Assembly: GCA_903863935.1 (NCBI GenBank)
Contig: CAIPDV010000022.1
Location: forward strand, 1-50,002
Origin: an uncultured Bacteroidota bacterium
Lineage (GTDB): Bacteria; Bacteroidota; Bacteroidia; JABEUT01
DNA length: 50,002 nt
Reading direction: 5' to 3'
The notes beneath the pieces were generated by a model. That model was not told the DNA's origin. It made no database searches and worked only from the letters and a program-made list of their open reading frames with translations. The position numbers and the translations under genes were made by a program. This document shows, one piece after another, positions 17,930-25,673 of the stretch. How positions within the stretch are numbered: the stretch's first letter is position 1; each line of letters begins with the position of its first letter.

Positions 17930-18442
17930 TTATTCATTTTCAATTTCAGAGACACTTACGTTGTTGTCGATTAAATAAGCTATGATTTGTTGGTCGGAAT
18001 TTGTTGAATCGGATGTGCTTTTTACATTTGCCGAACTTGATTCCTGGTCTTGGGTTTCTGTTACCTCCTCGAGATTTGTAATGCTGATTGAATTGATATT
18101 TTTATCAAGCTGCTCTACAATTAAACTGTCGGGTATGGTTTGTATAATAGCCTCATACGATTGCGGTGAACTATTATTCCTTAGAATGAAGAAACAGACT
18201 AGTATAAGGCAACCTGTCACCGATAATATACTCCACTTATAGCCTACAACGGTAGTTAGTATTCCATTGCCCCATTTCTTAGGTTCAGCCTCAGTTCGGC
18301 ATTTTTCAATGATCTCTGAAGGAAGACTTTCAAAATAGTTTTCGGGTACCGAAAATGGATTCTCTTTTGCAATGGAATGTAGCAACGGAGATTCCTTTTT
18401 TAATCTCTCCTCGTCCTGAAATATGTCTTGTTTCTTGCTCAT
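17930..18442 (-). CDS. single-pass membrane protein next to ECF sigma factor, possible anti-sigma
   Basis: This 170-residue protein has a cytoplasmic N-terminal part (NPFSVPENYFESLPSEI, a motif common in such Bacteroidota proteins), one membrane helix near residues 68-88 (WSILSVTGCLILVCFFIL), and an acidic Ser/Asn-rich outer part. The order sigma factor, this protein, Spy-like protein suggests that it is the regulator of the sigma factor, but no recognised zinc-binding anti-sigma motif (HxxxCxxC) is present. The 33-base spacing to the sigma gene supports co-transcription. Confidence 0.62.
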   Translation of the reverse strand: MSKKQDIFQDEERLKKESPLLHSIAKENPFSVPENYFESLPSEIIEKCRTEAEPKKWGNGILTTVVGYKWSILSVTGCLILVCFFILRNNSSPQSYEAIIQTIPDSLIVEQLDKNINSISITNLEEVTETQDQESSSANVKSTSDSTNSDQQIIAYLIDNNVSVSEIENE

Positions 18443-18475
18443 TACGGTCTTTTGACGCCTCTAAAGTAGGGAAGT

Positions 18476-19027
18476 TTAATTATTTTTTAAAAAAGCCTCT
18501 ATTTTCTTTACTGCGTGATGGTAGGATGCCTTTAAGGCCCCCACTGAGGTATCCAGCATTTCAGACATTTGTTCGTACTTAATGTTATCGTAGTATTTCA
18601 TATTGAACACAATGCGTTGTTTATCAGGCAATGTAAGGATAGCTTTTTGAAGTTTCTTCTGAATTTCATCACCACTGAAATAGTTATCATCTTCCAGCTT
18701 TCTTGACAGGGAGCGAGAAACGCTATCGAACGGCACATACATGTTAGCGCGTTTCTGTTTGATGAAAGTAAGTGATTCATTGGTAGCGATTCGGTACATC
18801 CAGGTATAAAGGCTTGATGCTTCCTTAAAAGTGCCAAGGTTCCTCCATACCTTAATAAATACATTCTGAACCACATCGTTGGCATCGTCGTGGTCGATAA
18901 TGATACGGCGCACCTGCCAATAGACCCTTTTCTGGTATTTGGTAACAAGCATATGGAAGGCATGATTCCGGCTGGTTTCAATCCGGAACATCTCCAATAA
19001 ATCACTATCGCTTATTTCATCTGCCAT
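18476..19027 (-). CDS. ECF-type RNA polymerase sigma factor
   Basis: This 183-residue sigma-70 family extracytoplasmic-function factor directs RNA polymerase to stress promoters. Region 2 is clear (HAFHMLVTKYQKRVYWQVR, DHDDANDVVQNVFIKVWRN, YTWMYRIATNESLTFIK, about residues 20-95). Region 4 follows (LPDKQRIVFNMKYYDNIKYEQMSEML...VGALKASYHHAVKKI, about 125-175). It is first in a three-gene operon with a possible anti-sigma membrane protein and a Spy-like exported protein. No promoter match could be fixed upstream. Confidence 0.92.
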   Translation of the reverse strand: MADEISDSDLLEMFRIETSRNHAFHMLVTKYQKRVYWQVRRIIIDHDDANDVVQNVFIKVWRNLGTFKEASSLYTWMYRIATNESLTFIKQKRANMYVPFDSVSRSLSRKLEDDNYFSGDEIQKKLQKAILTLPDKQRIVFNMKYYDNIKYEQMSEMLDTSVGALKASYHHAVKKIEAFLKNN

Positions 19028-19109
19028 ATACCCTCCTCCACTTAGAAGAGAGTGAAATAAGACTTGTTACATGAAGATAGGATGAAAAGTAAGGGCAAGT
19101 ACGTTACTC

Positions 19110-20099
19110 TTACTTTTTGGGTGAAGAAGCGGGTGTATTATTTGCTGGCGATTGTGATGGAAACAGTTTACTAATATCCAACGCATACCCTATTTGTATT
19201 TGAACAAAATTATTCTGATAGCTAAGATTGCGGTTTGAAAAGAAATTATCGTAAGCTGAAAAATGGAGGTAAATGTTTGATTTATTAGTCGGATCGGAGG
19301 TAGTATTATATTTAAACAAAATATCTAACCCTGCAAATGGTTCCGATTGTGCATTCAAAAAGAAAAATGGCTTTGAACTGCCTTGCATATCTCCTAGTTT
19401 ACTATGCTCAACATTCAACCCCGGAGTAACAGAATTAGTGGCAGGATTTACCCAAAATAGCTGTCCGGTTATTTCTGCATTGAATTTTGATTGTGCCTGA
19501 TATGACATAAACTTCAGGTTCAAACCATAAATGGCTGAGTTAACAGTGAAGTTTGTTCGTGTTTGTTTTGGCATTGAATCAGTAAGGTTTGTTCTTATAA
19601 TTCCAAAATCAGCATCAAGGTATACTGTGAATCCGTTCCATCGCTGATAATCCAGAAGATTTAAATTGATCTTGCCAATTGTAGATGCAAAGTGATAAAG
19701 GTCGAGGTTATTGACAAACTTGTTCCTGGTGCCGGAAATGGTACTATCCAAAGTACTAAGTGTTAAGTTATCGGTACCAATTAATGAGGTTGTAAGCTGA
19801 ATGAAAAGATTATGAAAAAGGCTGATCTTGGTTTTGCCGGAATCTCGATGTGTACTATGGAGTGGTATGCTAAACCTGAAATAATCCTGCACCATTCCTT
19901 TCGGATTATCATCGGTTACCCCGGGAAATGAACTAAAAACAGCTCCTAAAAATGAAGCAGGTGATTTTGGAGTTATAGTGGTATCTTTTTTAGCACTGTC
20001 CTTTTTTGAAGTAACCTTTACAGTGGCTTGTGAAAATATATTCGTTGATCCTGCAAATATTAAAAGGCTTGTCAACAATGAATGAATGTTTCTTCTCAT
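19110..20099 (-). CDS. exported outer-membrane barrel-like protein
   Basis: This 329-residue protein has a signal peptide (SLLTSLLIFAGSTNIFSQ), a Lys/Ser/Thr-rich linker (KVTSKKDSAKKDTTITPKS) and then repeating amphipathic strands (WNGFTVYLDADFGII, SAIYGLNLKFMSYQ, FVQIQIGYALDI). It ends in a Ser/Pro/Asn tail rather than a terminal aromatic residue. I do not recognise the family. It is the last of a run of minus-strand genes (membrane protein, OB-fold protein, lysozyme, collar protein) but it lacks the shared leader motif of the upstream three. Confidence 0.58.
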   Translation of the reverse strand: MRRNIHSLLTSLLIFAGSTNIFSQATVKVTSKKDSAKKDTTITPKSPASFLGAVFSSFPGVTDDNPKGMVQDYFRFSIPLHSTHRDSGKTKISLFHNLFIQLTTSLIGTDNLTLSTLDSTISGTRNKFVNNLDLYHFASTIGKINLNLLDYQRWNGFTVYLDADFGIIRTNLTDSMPKQTRTNFTVNSAIYGLNLKFMSYQAQSKFNAEITGQLFWVNPATNSVTPGLNVEHSKLGDMQGSSKPFFFLNAQSEPFAGLDILFKYNTTSDPTNKSNIYLHFSAYDNFFSNRNLSYQNNFVQIQIGYALDISKLFPSQSPANNTPASSPKK

Positions 20100-20125
20100 T
20101 TTCTGTTTTTATTTTTACTGGAATA

Positions 20126-20572
20126 TTAAGCTTTGGCAGGTTTATTATTGTTTGCATTATCTCCATTTGCATCCACTGAATTGCTTCCGTTATCCGGCGT
20201 ATTATCTTCACCAAATTTCTGGAACGCTTTACTTCCAAATGCCAGCCCAAGAATATAAATCCAGCTTTTATCAATTGTGAAATTTTCAAATGAACCTACA
20301 GTCCATCCAATTTTAATATACATTACGCAAAAAACCAACGTAACTGCAAAAACAATAATGCGCATGGTAGACAATTGGCCATTACTTTCCTGTAACATAG
20401 TGGGAAAAGCAAATGCCATACCCAATAAAATAACTAAGAATGAGGCTGCGGGAAGTGCCCCCTGGTCGAACCCTGAATATTTTGTAAAGCTGATAATTAT
20501 AGCTCCCAGGAACCCAAGTATTCCAAGAATTATTAGGGTTCGTCCAAAATTTGGAAAGGTAATTGATTTCAT
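20126..20572 (-). CDS. four-helix membrane protein, holin-like in layout
   Basis: This 148-residue protein has four predicted membrane helices (TLIILGILGFLGAIIISF, ALPAASFLVILLGMAFAF, MRIIVFAVTLVFCVMYIKI, WIYILGLAFGSKAF) and a polar Asn/Asp/Gly-rich tail (about 120-148). The compact helices and charged tail resemble phage holins, but no holin family signature is recognisable. It lies 18 bases after the OB-fold-like gene and close to a GH24 lysozyme gene, which is the reason to consider a lysis role. That role is an inference only. Confidence 0.6.
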   Translation of the reverse strand: MKSITFPNFGRTLIILGILGFLGAIIISFTKYSGFDQGALPAASFLVILLGMAFAFPTMLQESNGQLSTMRIIVFAVTLVFCVMYIKIGWTVGSFENFTIDKSWIYILGLAFGSKAFQKFGEDNTPDNGSNSVDANGDNANNNKPAKA

Positions 20573-20590
20573 TTTTTTAATTTTTTAAGA

Positions 20591-21175
20591 TTATTTAACT
20601 GCTTTTAAACTTAGTACTGGATGTAGTTCAACGTTGTTATCTGCATGACCGGTTTGACCGTGCGCTTTGTCAACAAAAAGCACGCCCGTTACATCGAAAA
20701 GATGATGCCTGTAACTGGTACCGTATTTATCCATCTCATCACGTGCCTTCTGATAATTGCTGCAATGGCTGGAAGCCTGCGCATCCGGGCAATCCGGATC
20801 CGGTATTTCAACAATCATATGGTTGTTTTTACCATCTTCTATTACAATATGATAATCATTATCCGACTCGCGTTTTACCAGTGTTATTAATACATTATTC
20901 ACTGTATACGCCTGGTTTTCAATAGGAGGTCTTGGTCTGGTTGTGCTGAAATCAACGTTATCAGTATTTTTGGATGTAAGGTCTTTAATGGTTGTAACTA
21001 CCGGTGTAAAATTGATTCCTGTGGTTGAACCGGGCGATAATATTTTTTCATTCCACCATTCCGTACCGCCGCAGGTTTTCGTATTTAAACTTCCGGTTAT
21101 AGTTTCTGAACCAAGAGCAAATAACACGGCGTACATGACACCGCCAATTGCCATTTTTGTTTTTTTGCCTGCCAT
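20591..21175 (-). CDS. exported OB-fold-like protein of a conserved secreted family
   Basis: This 194-residue protein has an N-terminal hydrophobic segment (KMAIGGVMYAVLFALGSETI). Its mature part carries CGGTEWWNEK, YTVNNVLITLVKRESDNDYHIVIED, VEIPDPDCPDA and HGQTGHADNNVELHPVLSL. The spaced pattern C-x-E-W, D-Y-H, IPDP-x-C and HGQTG...E-x-HP recurs in a family of secreted bacterial proteins with an OB-like beta barrel of unknown function. It has one of three shared leader motifs (21199-21216) upstream. The membrane-protein gene follows 18 bases after it. Confidence 0.62.
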   Translation of the reverse strand: MAGKKTKMAIGGVMYAVLFALGSETITGSLNTKTCGGTEWWNEKILSPGSTTGINFTPVVTTIKDLTSKNTDNVDFSTTRPRPPIENQAYTVNNVLITLVKRESDNDYHIVIEDGKNNHMIVEIPDPDCPDAQASSHCSNYQKARDEMDKYGTSYRHHLFDVTGVLFVDKAHGQTGHADNNVELHPVLSLKAVK

Positions 21176-21198
21176 AGTTTAATTTATTCTTTAACTAC

Positions 21199-21216
21199 CT
21201 GTTTTCGGCTTCCCCG
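21199..21216 (-). promoter_or_regulatory. shared leader motif, copy 3 (OB-fold gene)
   Basis: On the coding strand it reads CGGGGAAGCCGAAAACAG, matching 15 of 18 bases of the copies upstream of the lysozyme and collar genes. It lies 23 bases before the ATG. Confidence 0.6.
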
Positions 21217-21225
21217 TTTTTATAA

Positions 21226-21669
21226 TTAACTAAAGTAAAGGTCTGATTCCGCTTTTCTCCTGGTTACTAACCCTTGCAATACCTCACCTCCGGCATGCAC
21301 CCATTTGGCAAATTCATCTGCAATGGTTGGGTCATTCGGATTTGCAATTACTTTTTTGAGGAGTGTTGAACCTTTTAATGCACTAATTCCAAGATTGTAT
21401 GCAAATGAAATTAACGCATCAAACTGGTTTTGATTTACACTTGCAGGAAGAACGGTATTGAGGATATTCTCAATAATGGTAACTGAATTCCGTAATAATA
21501 CCTCCGCCTGATCCTTCGTTATAGTAGCGGTCATAAGCCATTGCTGTGTATCCGTATGAATTAATGTCCCGTATCCAATCGTTGGCAATCCTACTGCATC
21601 TTTATACATGGTTGGCCTGAATCCTTCAAATTGCTCAATCAGTGCTACTCCTTTGCTGCTAATGTTCAT
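21226..21669 (-). CDS. GH24 lysozyme (phage-type endolysin)
   Basis: This 147-residue enzyme cleaves the beta-1,4 bond between N-acetylmuramic acid and N-acetylglucosamine. The catalytic triad of the GH24 family is visible near the N-terminus: Glu in IEQFEGFRPTMYKD, Asp in KDAVGLPTIGYG, and Thr in IGYGT. A C-terminal helical lobe (NQFDALISFAYNLGISALKGSTL) completes the fold. There is no signal peptide, so it would need a holin or other route to reach the wall. No phage structural genes surround it. It has a 52-base leader that is clearly homologous to that of the collar gene at 22077. Confidence 0.93.
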   Translation of the reverse strand: MNISSKGVALIEQFEGFRPTMYKDAVGLPTIGYGTLIHTDTQQWLMTATITKDQAEVLLRNSVTIIENILNTVLPASVNQNQFDALISFAYNLGISALKGSTLLKKVIANPNDPTIADEFAKWVHAGGEVLQGLVTRRKAESDLYFS

Positions 21670-22035
21670 AATTCTAGTTTATTAATTCCGCCTACTCTGT
21701 TTCCGGTTTTCGGCATTCCCGCGTTTTAATTACTAAATATTTTATCTTTTTTCTCAAATACTTATATAATGAATAGATGGTAATAAATTATAAGTTTATT
21801 CCCTTTTATTTATAAATACTTACTATTTATCGCTTTAACGGTTTTGCCTCCTCGATTTTTGCAGCTTCTGAACACAAACATAAATATTTATTTTTATTCA
21901 TGCAACATATATAATATATTTATTTTTAAAATCTATTTAATATTAACGCGAATCAGCTTAATCTTTTTCAGTGTTTTATTGAAGTATAACCCTACGATCT
22001 ATACTTATCTTATGGGGTTTTATTTCTCAAAAAAC
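21670..22035. other. AT-rich intergenic stretch
   Basis: About 365 bases with no supportable gene. The right part is very AT-rich. It contains the lysozyme leader (21670-21721) and a weaker look-alike of the leader motif, CGGTTTTGCCTCCTCG, at about 21839-21854. A -7-like TATTTAG on the minus strand lies near 21732-21740. Confidence 0.5.
21704..21721 (-). promoter_or_regulatory. shared leader motif, copy 2 (lysozyme gene)
   Basis: Coding-strand sequence CGGGAATGCCGAAAACCG, differing at one base from the copy at 22471-22488. It begins 52 bases and ends 34 bases before the ATG, the same distance as in the collar gene. Confidence 0.75.
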
Positions 22036-22067
22036 AACCCGGCATAATTCGGATACTCTGCCGGGTT
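22036..22067 (-). terminator. rho-independent terminator of the collar gene
   Basis: On the minus strand AACCCGGCA pairs with TGCCGGGTT across a 14-base loop and is followed by GTTTTTTG. It lies ten bases past the stop of the collar gene, so that gene is a separate transcript. Confidence 0.8.
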
Positions 22068-22076
22068 TATTTATAC

Positions 22077-22436
22077 CTATTCTTTTATAAGAAAAATAAC
22101 AAAAGAACTAGGTGGCATATTCAACTGATCATCGGTCTGAAGTGTAAACCTGGCATCTTTCCCAATTGCCATTGTGCCGGGGTGATGTTGATAAGGATCG
22201 ACATCGTAGGCTGACCCGGCAATATAATTCGCAGTTGTTCCTCCATGCGAATGAGTAGCTTTGCCGCCGGTTGGTTTGCCAAGCTTTTCAAAGTCTGTAG
22301 TACCCAGCGGAAATTTTCCGTTTAAATCCGGCCTGCCTTCTTTTCCATCACAAATCTTCCATCCTTTCGGTAATTCATTTTTTTTGCCATACCACATCAA
22401 AATTGTACCTTTCGGTAATTCGTCCATACTTGCCAT
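22077..22436 (-). CDS. phage tail collar-domain protein
   Basis: This 119-residue protein carries the tail-collar (MdpB-like) pattern: PKGTILMWYGKKNELPKGWKI, CDGKEGRPDLNGKFPLGT, a His-rich TGGKATHSHGGTT segment, and the closing MPPSSFVIFLIKE. In phages and phage-derived injection devices such domains lie at the tail-fibre or collar. Free-standing bacterial copies also exist. It has its own promoter region, leader and terminator. Its leader is homologous to that of the GH24 lysozyme, tying the two together. No other tail genes are present in the window. Confidence 0.82.
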   Translation of the reverse strand: MASMDELPKGTILMWYGKKNELPKGWKICDGKEGRPDLNGKFPLGTTDFEKLGKPTGGKATHSHGGTTANYIAGSAYDVDPYQHHPGTMAIGKDARFTLQTDDQLNMPPSSFVIFLIKE

Positions 22437-22470
22437 AATTCTTAAAATTTAATTTTGCTTACTCTCTTTA

Positions 22471-22488
22471 CGGTTTTCAGCATTCCCG
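22471..22488 (-). promoter_or_regulatory. shared leader motif, copy 1 (collar gene)
   Basis: Coding-strand sequence CGGGAATGCTGAAAACCG, 34 bases before the ATG. A -7-like GACTTTTG lies about 15 bases further upstream. The bases between motif and ATG also align with the lysozyme leader (AAA.AGAGTA.GC..AATTAA, then AGAATT next to the ATG). Confidence 0.75.
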
Positions 22489-22659
22489 TTTAATTTTCGA
22501 TGACAAAAGTCGTGTGATAGGAACCTTTTTAAAAGGGGGTATTATGCATTTCGTTCATGGGACTTTTCCCATATATAACACTCTGGTATTTAATATTGTT
22601 CTTTCTATCATAAAACCTTTTCTCCTGCTTTGCGTTAGAATAGGAAAGAGTACTCTGAT

Positions 22660-23535
22660 ATGTTGGAAAAATTTCTTGATTATCTCCGTTTTGAAAGAAA
22701 TTTTTCAAAGCACACTATTATATCATATCAAAATGATTTAGAGCAGTTTACTGCCTTCCTGAAAAGAACCTACGAAATAGACAATCCTCCGGAAGCCTCC
22801 ACTTCAATGATACGCTCCTGGATGGCAGAAATGATGCAGGAAAAAATCTCGGCACGGAGCGTAATCCGCAAAGCATCAGCCCTTAGGACCTTCTATCACT
22901 TCTTATTAAAAGAAGATGTAATTAAGGCCGACCCAATGGTAAAAATTACAGCTCCTAAAATGCCGTCGAGGCTGCCTGTTTTTATAAACCAAAAGGATAT
23001 TAGCTTGTTATTCAAAGAGATAGTGTTTCCCGATACCTTTAACGGGGTTCGAGACCGCATTATTATGGAAATGTTTTATGCTACCGGCATACGTTTATCT
23101 GAACTTATTACAATGAAAGATGCTAATGTAAATGTATTCAACCTAACAATCAAGGTGTTTGGAAAGAGAGCTAAAGAACGGATCATCCCTATACCTGGTA
23201 TTATTAAAGAATATATTACCGCTTACAGGACTGAACGTGATAAACTTGGTTTAAAAGGAGAATATTTTTTTGTTGACGAAAAAGGTAATGAGTTGTATGA
23301 AAAAAAGGTATATTTGATAGTGCATAATTATTTAGGGATGGTAACAACAGTCAACAAGAAAAGCCCACACGTACTCAGGCACACATTTGCCACCCACCTC
23401 CTTGACAATGGTGCCGATATAAATTCGGTAAAAGAACTTTTAGGCCATGCCAATTTGGCTGCCACACAGGTTTACACACACAACTCATTGGAAAAACTTA
23501 AGAATGTATATAAGCAAGCACACCCCCGAGGGTAA
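22660..23535 (+). CDS. xerC: tyrosine recombinase XerC/XerD family
   Basis: This 291-residue site-specific recombinase resolves chromosome dimers at dif. The N-terminal SAM-like DNA-binding domain covers 1-85 (FLDYLRFERNFSKHTIISYQNDL). The catalytic domain holds the set: Arg in ATGIRLSEL near 143, Lys in VFGKRAKERIIPIP, His and Arg in HVLRHTFATHLLDNGADI, His in LLGHANLA, and the nucleophile Tyr in ATQVYTHNS. The position immediately before hpf is a common Bacteroidota arrangement and supports the housekeeping role over a phage integrase. Confidence 0.92.
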   Translation: MLEKFLDYLRFERNFSKHTIISYQNDLEQFTAFLKRTYEIDNPPEASTSMIRSWMAEMMQEKISARSVIRKASALRTFYHFLLKEDVIKADPMVKITAPKMPSRLPVFINQKDISLLFKEIVFPDTFNGVRDRIIMEMFYATGIRLSELITMKDANVNVFNLTIKVFGKRAKERIIPIPGIIKEYITAYRTERDKLGLKGEYFFVDEKGNELYEKKVYLIVHNYLGMVTTVNKKSPHVLRHTFATHLLDNGADINSVKELLGHANLAATQVYTHNSLEKLKNVYKQAHPRG

Positions 23536-23573
23536 TTAACAACAAGAATTTCAAATCAATTAAATCAGAATAT

Positions 23574-23873
23574 ATGCAAGTTAAAATTCAGTCTATTCAC
23601 TTTGATGCAGACAAAAATCTGCTCGAATTCATTCAGAAGAAAATTGATAAACTAGGCCACTATTACGATGGAATTATGGGCGGTGAAGTATTTCTCCGTC
23701 TTGAAAAAGCCCAGGATACACAAAATAAAATTGCAGAAATAAAAATTCAAACCCGCACCGGAGACCTCTTCGCAAAGAGGCAGTGCAAAACTTTTGAAGA
23801 AGCTGTTACAGAAAGTGCTGAAGCTCTTTCCATGCAAGTTAAAAAACATAAGGAAAAAGTAAGGGGCAATTAG
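23574..23873 (+). CDS. hpf: ribosome hibernation promoting factor (short HPF/RaiA type)
   Basis: This 99-residue protein binds the 30S subunit in stationary phase and blocks the A and P sites. The family pattern is seen in MQVKIQSIHFDADKNLLEFI, KKIDKLGHYYDGIMGGEVFL and the C-terminal helix AKRQCKTFEEAVTESAEAL. It is the short form without the dimerisation tail. It follows xerC by 38 bases and is likely co-transcribed. In many relatives a tRNA-tuf cluster follows; here the convergent RNA-repair operon lies next to it. Confidence 0.93.
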   Translation: MQVKIQSIHFDADKNLLEFIQKKIDKLGHYYDGIMGGEVFLRLEKAQDTQNKIAEIKIQTRTGDLFAKRQCKTFEEAVTESAEALSMQVKKHKEKVRGN

Positions 23874-23932
23874 TCAAAGCCCCTTAAAATTATAGTCCTA
23901 AGAATCCACCCAAGATGGTGATGTGATTTCTT

Positions 23933-25333
23933 TTATCCATCCATTTTTACAATGCGAGGGTAGAAAGTACCAAGCACATCTACAAGATTTTTTTGTGCTT
24001 TCATCACTTCGTGAATATCCTTGTAAGATTGTGGGGCTTCGTCAATGTCGCCACCAATAAGGGTTACACCATTTGCTTCAAGCATGTTTTTCATGTCCTT
24101 GCGGGTGATAGTTCTAAAAGCCTGTCCCCTGGACATAGCCCTGCCGGCCCCGTGCGAAGCTGAATTTAAGGATGCCTCTTCTCCTTTTCCACGAACAATA
24201 AATCCGGGTGCAGTCATAGAGCCGGGAATAATTCCCAATACGCCTTTACCTGCGGGTGTTGCACCCTTACGGTGAACAATAACATCATTTCCATTCCATT
24301 TTTCTTTCCATGCAAAGTTGTGGTGGTTCTCAACAATTGCTAACGGTTCCAAGGCCAAAGCGGATGCAATTTTTTTATGAATGCTATGGTGACAAGCCGA
24401 TGCATAGTCTCCTGAAAGGTTCATAGCAAGCCAGTATTCCATGCCTTCTGCGGAATCTAAACTCAACCATGCCAAATGTTTTGCCTCTTGCGGAAGTCTG
24501 CATTTTTCCATGGCAATTTTGGTGTAATGATTGGCAACATTCGCACCCAATCCCCTGGAACCGGAATGAGAAAGCAATGCTAAATATTTTCCTGCCGGGA
24601 TATTTAACTCCTCTGTAGTTTCATAAATCTCCACTTCCCCAAATTCTACGAAGTGATTACCCGAACCCGAACTTCCCAATTGTTTGGATGCTTTTTGTTT
24701 AAGCCCTTTCAGCAATTCGATTTCATCAAAAATCTTGCGGTCAATAATTTCGTTTTCCTCCGCAACTTTGAATTCCCTTCCTGCTCCAAAGAGTGTATTA
24801 TCCAAAAGGATTTTATACAAACTTCTTTTATCATGAACTGTTTTATCAGGCGAAGTGGGAAAAATACTGAGGCACATTCTGCACCCAATATCAACTCCCA
24901 CTCCATATGGAATAATGGAATTCTCAGTAGCTAGTACACCGCCAATAGGTAATCCATATCCTTGATGTGCATCGGGCAATAAGGCTCCGGCAACCGTTAC
25001 AGGAAGCCTGCTTGCAATCTCCATTTGGTTGATTGCTCCTTCTTCAATGTTACCCGCTCCAAAAATATTGTATTCCTTTTTTTGTACAAGCAAAGGAATC
25101 TCGTCGTTTGCTTCTTTTGGTTTCTCAATTAATTCATAAGCGATTTTTGCAAGAACGGGGTCTTCCAAATATTCTGCCGGTTCCGAAAGAATTTTTTTCA
25201 GAATCTCCAGTGCATTTTCGAAAGAAGTATGCTTATGTGATTTATGCATTACCTGCATGGTAATACCAATAACCTTCCCTTCGGGATAACCAATGTTCCT
25301 CAAATCTTTTCCGCTTAAATTCAGTTTAGCCAT
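23933..25333 (-). CDS. rtcB: RNA-splicing ligase RtcB
   Basis: RtcB joins RNA ends with 2',3'-cyclic phosphate or 3'-phosphate to 5'-OH ends, using GTP and Mn2+, via a guanylated histidine. The 466-residue protein shows the family metal and catalytic motifs: YGVGVDIGCRMC, SGSGNHFVEFGE, LLSHSGSRGLGANVANHY, KGATPAGKGVLGIIPGSM and NSASHGAGRAMSR, whose His (about residue 393) is the expected guanylation site. It is the last gene of a minus-strand unit that begins with rsr and includes six Y-RNA-like and two tRNA-like genes. The first tRNA-like gene lies 28 bases before the ATG. No rtcA cyclase is present. An archease gene is also not in the window. Confidence 0.96.
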   Translation of the reverse strand: MAKLNLSGKDLRNIGYPEGKVIGITMQVMHKSHKHTSFENALEILKKILSEPAEYLEDPVLAKIAYELIEKPKEANDEIPLLVQKKEYNIFGAGNIEEGAINQMEIASRLPVTVAGALLPDAHQGYGLPIGGVLATENSIIPYGVGVDIGCRMCLSIFPTSPDKTVHDKRSLYKILLDNTLFGAGREFKVAEENEIIDRKIFDEIELLKGLKQKASKQLGSSGSGNHFVEFGEVEIYETTEELNIPAGKYLALLSHSGSRGLGANVANHYTKIAMEKCRLPQEAKHLAWLSLDSAEGMEYWLAMNLSGDYASACHHSIHKKIASALALEPLAIVENHHNFAWKEKWNGNDVIVHRKGATPAGKGVLGIIPGSMTAPGFIVRGKGEEASLNSASHGAGRAMSRGQAFRTITRKDMKNMLEANGVTLIGGDIDEAPQSYKDIHEVMKAQKNLVDVLGTFYPRIVKMDG

Positions 25334-25361
25334 GATGTAAATTTATATTAAATTGTTTTTG

Positions 25362-25445
25362 TGGATGCAGAAGGATTCGAACCTCCCAAGCTTTTAGACA
25401 GCGGATTTACAGTCCGCCCCAACACTCCAACGTTGGCGTGCATCC
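25362..25445 (-). tRNA. tRNA-Tyr-like gene (anticodon GUA), non-canonical D-arm
   Basis: The fold has acceptor GGATGCA/TGCATCC, anticodon stem GCGGA/TCCGC with loop CTGTAAA, a long variable region as in bacterial tRNA-Tyr, and T-arm GGAGG/CCTTC with loop TTCGAAT. The D-arm is unusual: base 8 is C instead of the near-invariant U, and the D-stem is CCAAC/GTTGG with loop GTTGGAGT. It could be a working tRNA, a decaying copy or a mimic. The discriminator is A; CCA is not encoded. Confidence 0.75.
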
Positions 25446-25454
25446 ATATATTTG

Positions 25455-25528
25455 CGGTGCCGGACAGATTTGAACTGCCACCGCGGAGATTTTCAATCTC
25501 CCGCTCTACCCATTGGAGCTACAGCACC
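25455..25528 (-). tRNA. tRNA-Phe-like gene (anticodon GAA)
   Basis: A full cloverleaf: acceptor GGTGCTG/CGGCACC, D-stem GCTC/GAGC, anticodon stem GGAGA/TCTCC with loop TTGAAAA, T-arm GGCAG/CTGTC with loop TTCAAAT. Base 14 is C rather than A, and the discriminator is G rather than the A normal for Phe, so aminoacylation is uncertain. It lies eight bases after the last Y-RNA-like unit and nine before the Tyr-like gene. Confidence 0.82.
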
Positions 25529-25536
25529 TTATTAAA

Positions 25537-25667
25537 TTGAACGGGTAACAATGCAATAAGAGACTAATTATATGCTCTACCAACTGAGCTATCCGCCGCA
25601 GGCGGAACAGGAATTGAACCTGTGACCCCATAACCCCGAAGTAACTCTTATTTACGACACCATTCAA
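25537..25667 (-). ncRNA. Y-RNA-like unit 6, permuted tRNA opened at the anticodon
   Basis: Ends TTGAA/TTCAA pair, GGT/ACC follow, then an internal loop with GTCGTA, an eight-pair helix AATAAGAG/CTCTTATT, and TACTTCG (signature at 25637-25658). The head is a tRNA in the order T-arm (ACAGG/CCTGT, loop TTCAATT), closed acceptor hairpin TCCGCC-TGC-GGCGGA, complete D-arm GCTC-AGTTGGTA-GAGC. TATAA/TTATG acts as the anticodon stem, so the Y stem replaces the anticodon loop. Variable loop GGGTC is of normal length. Confidence 0.8.
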
Positions 25668-25673
25668 GAAGTT

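Noticed and set aside
20126-22436. A complete prophage
   Set aside because: No capsid, portal, terminase, tail-tube or integrase gene accompanies the lysozyme and collar genes; xerC next door is the housekeeping type beside hpf.
22514-22741. Plus-strand 75-codon frame before xerC
   Set aside because: It overlaps the xerC start in another frame and has no family features.
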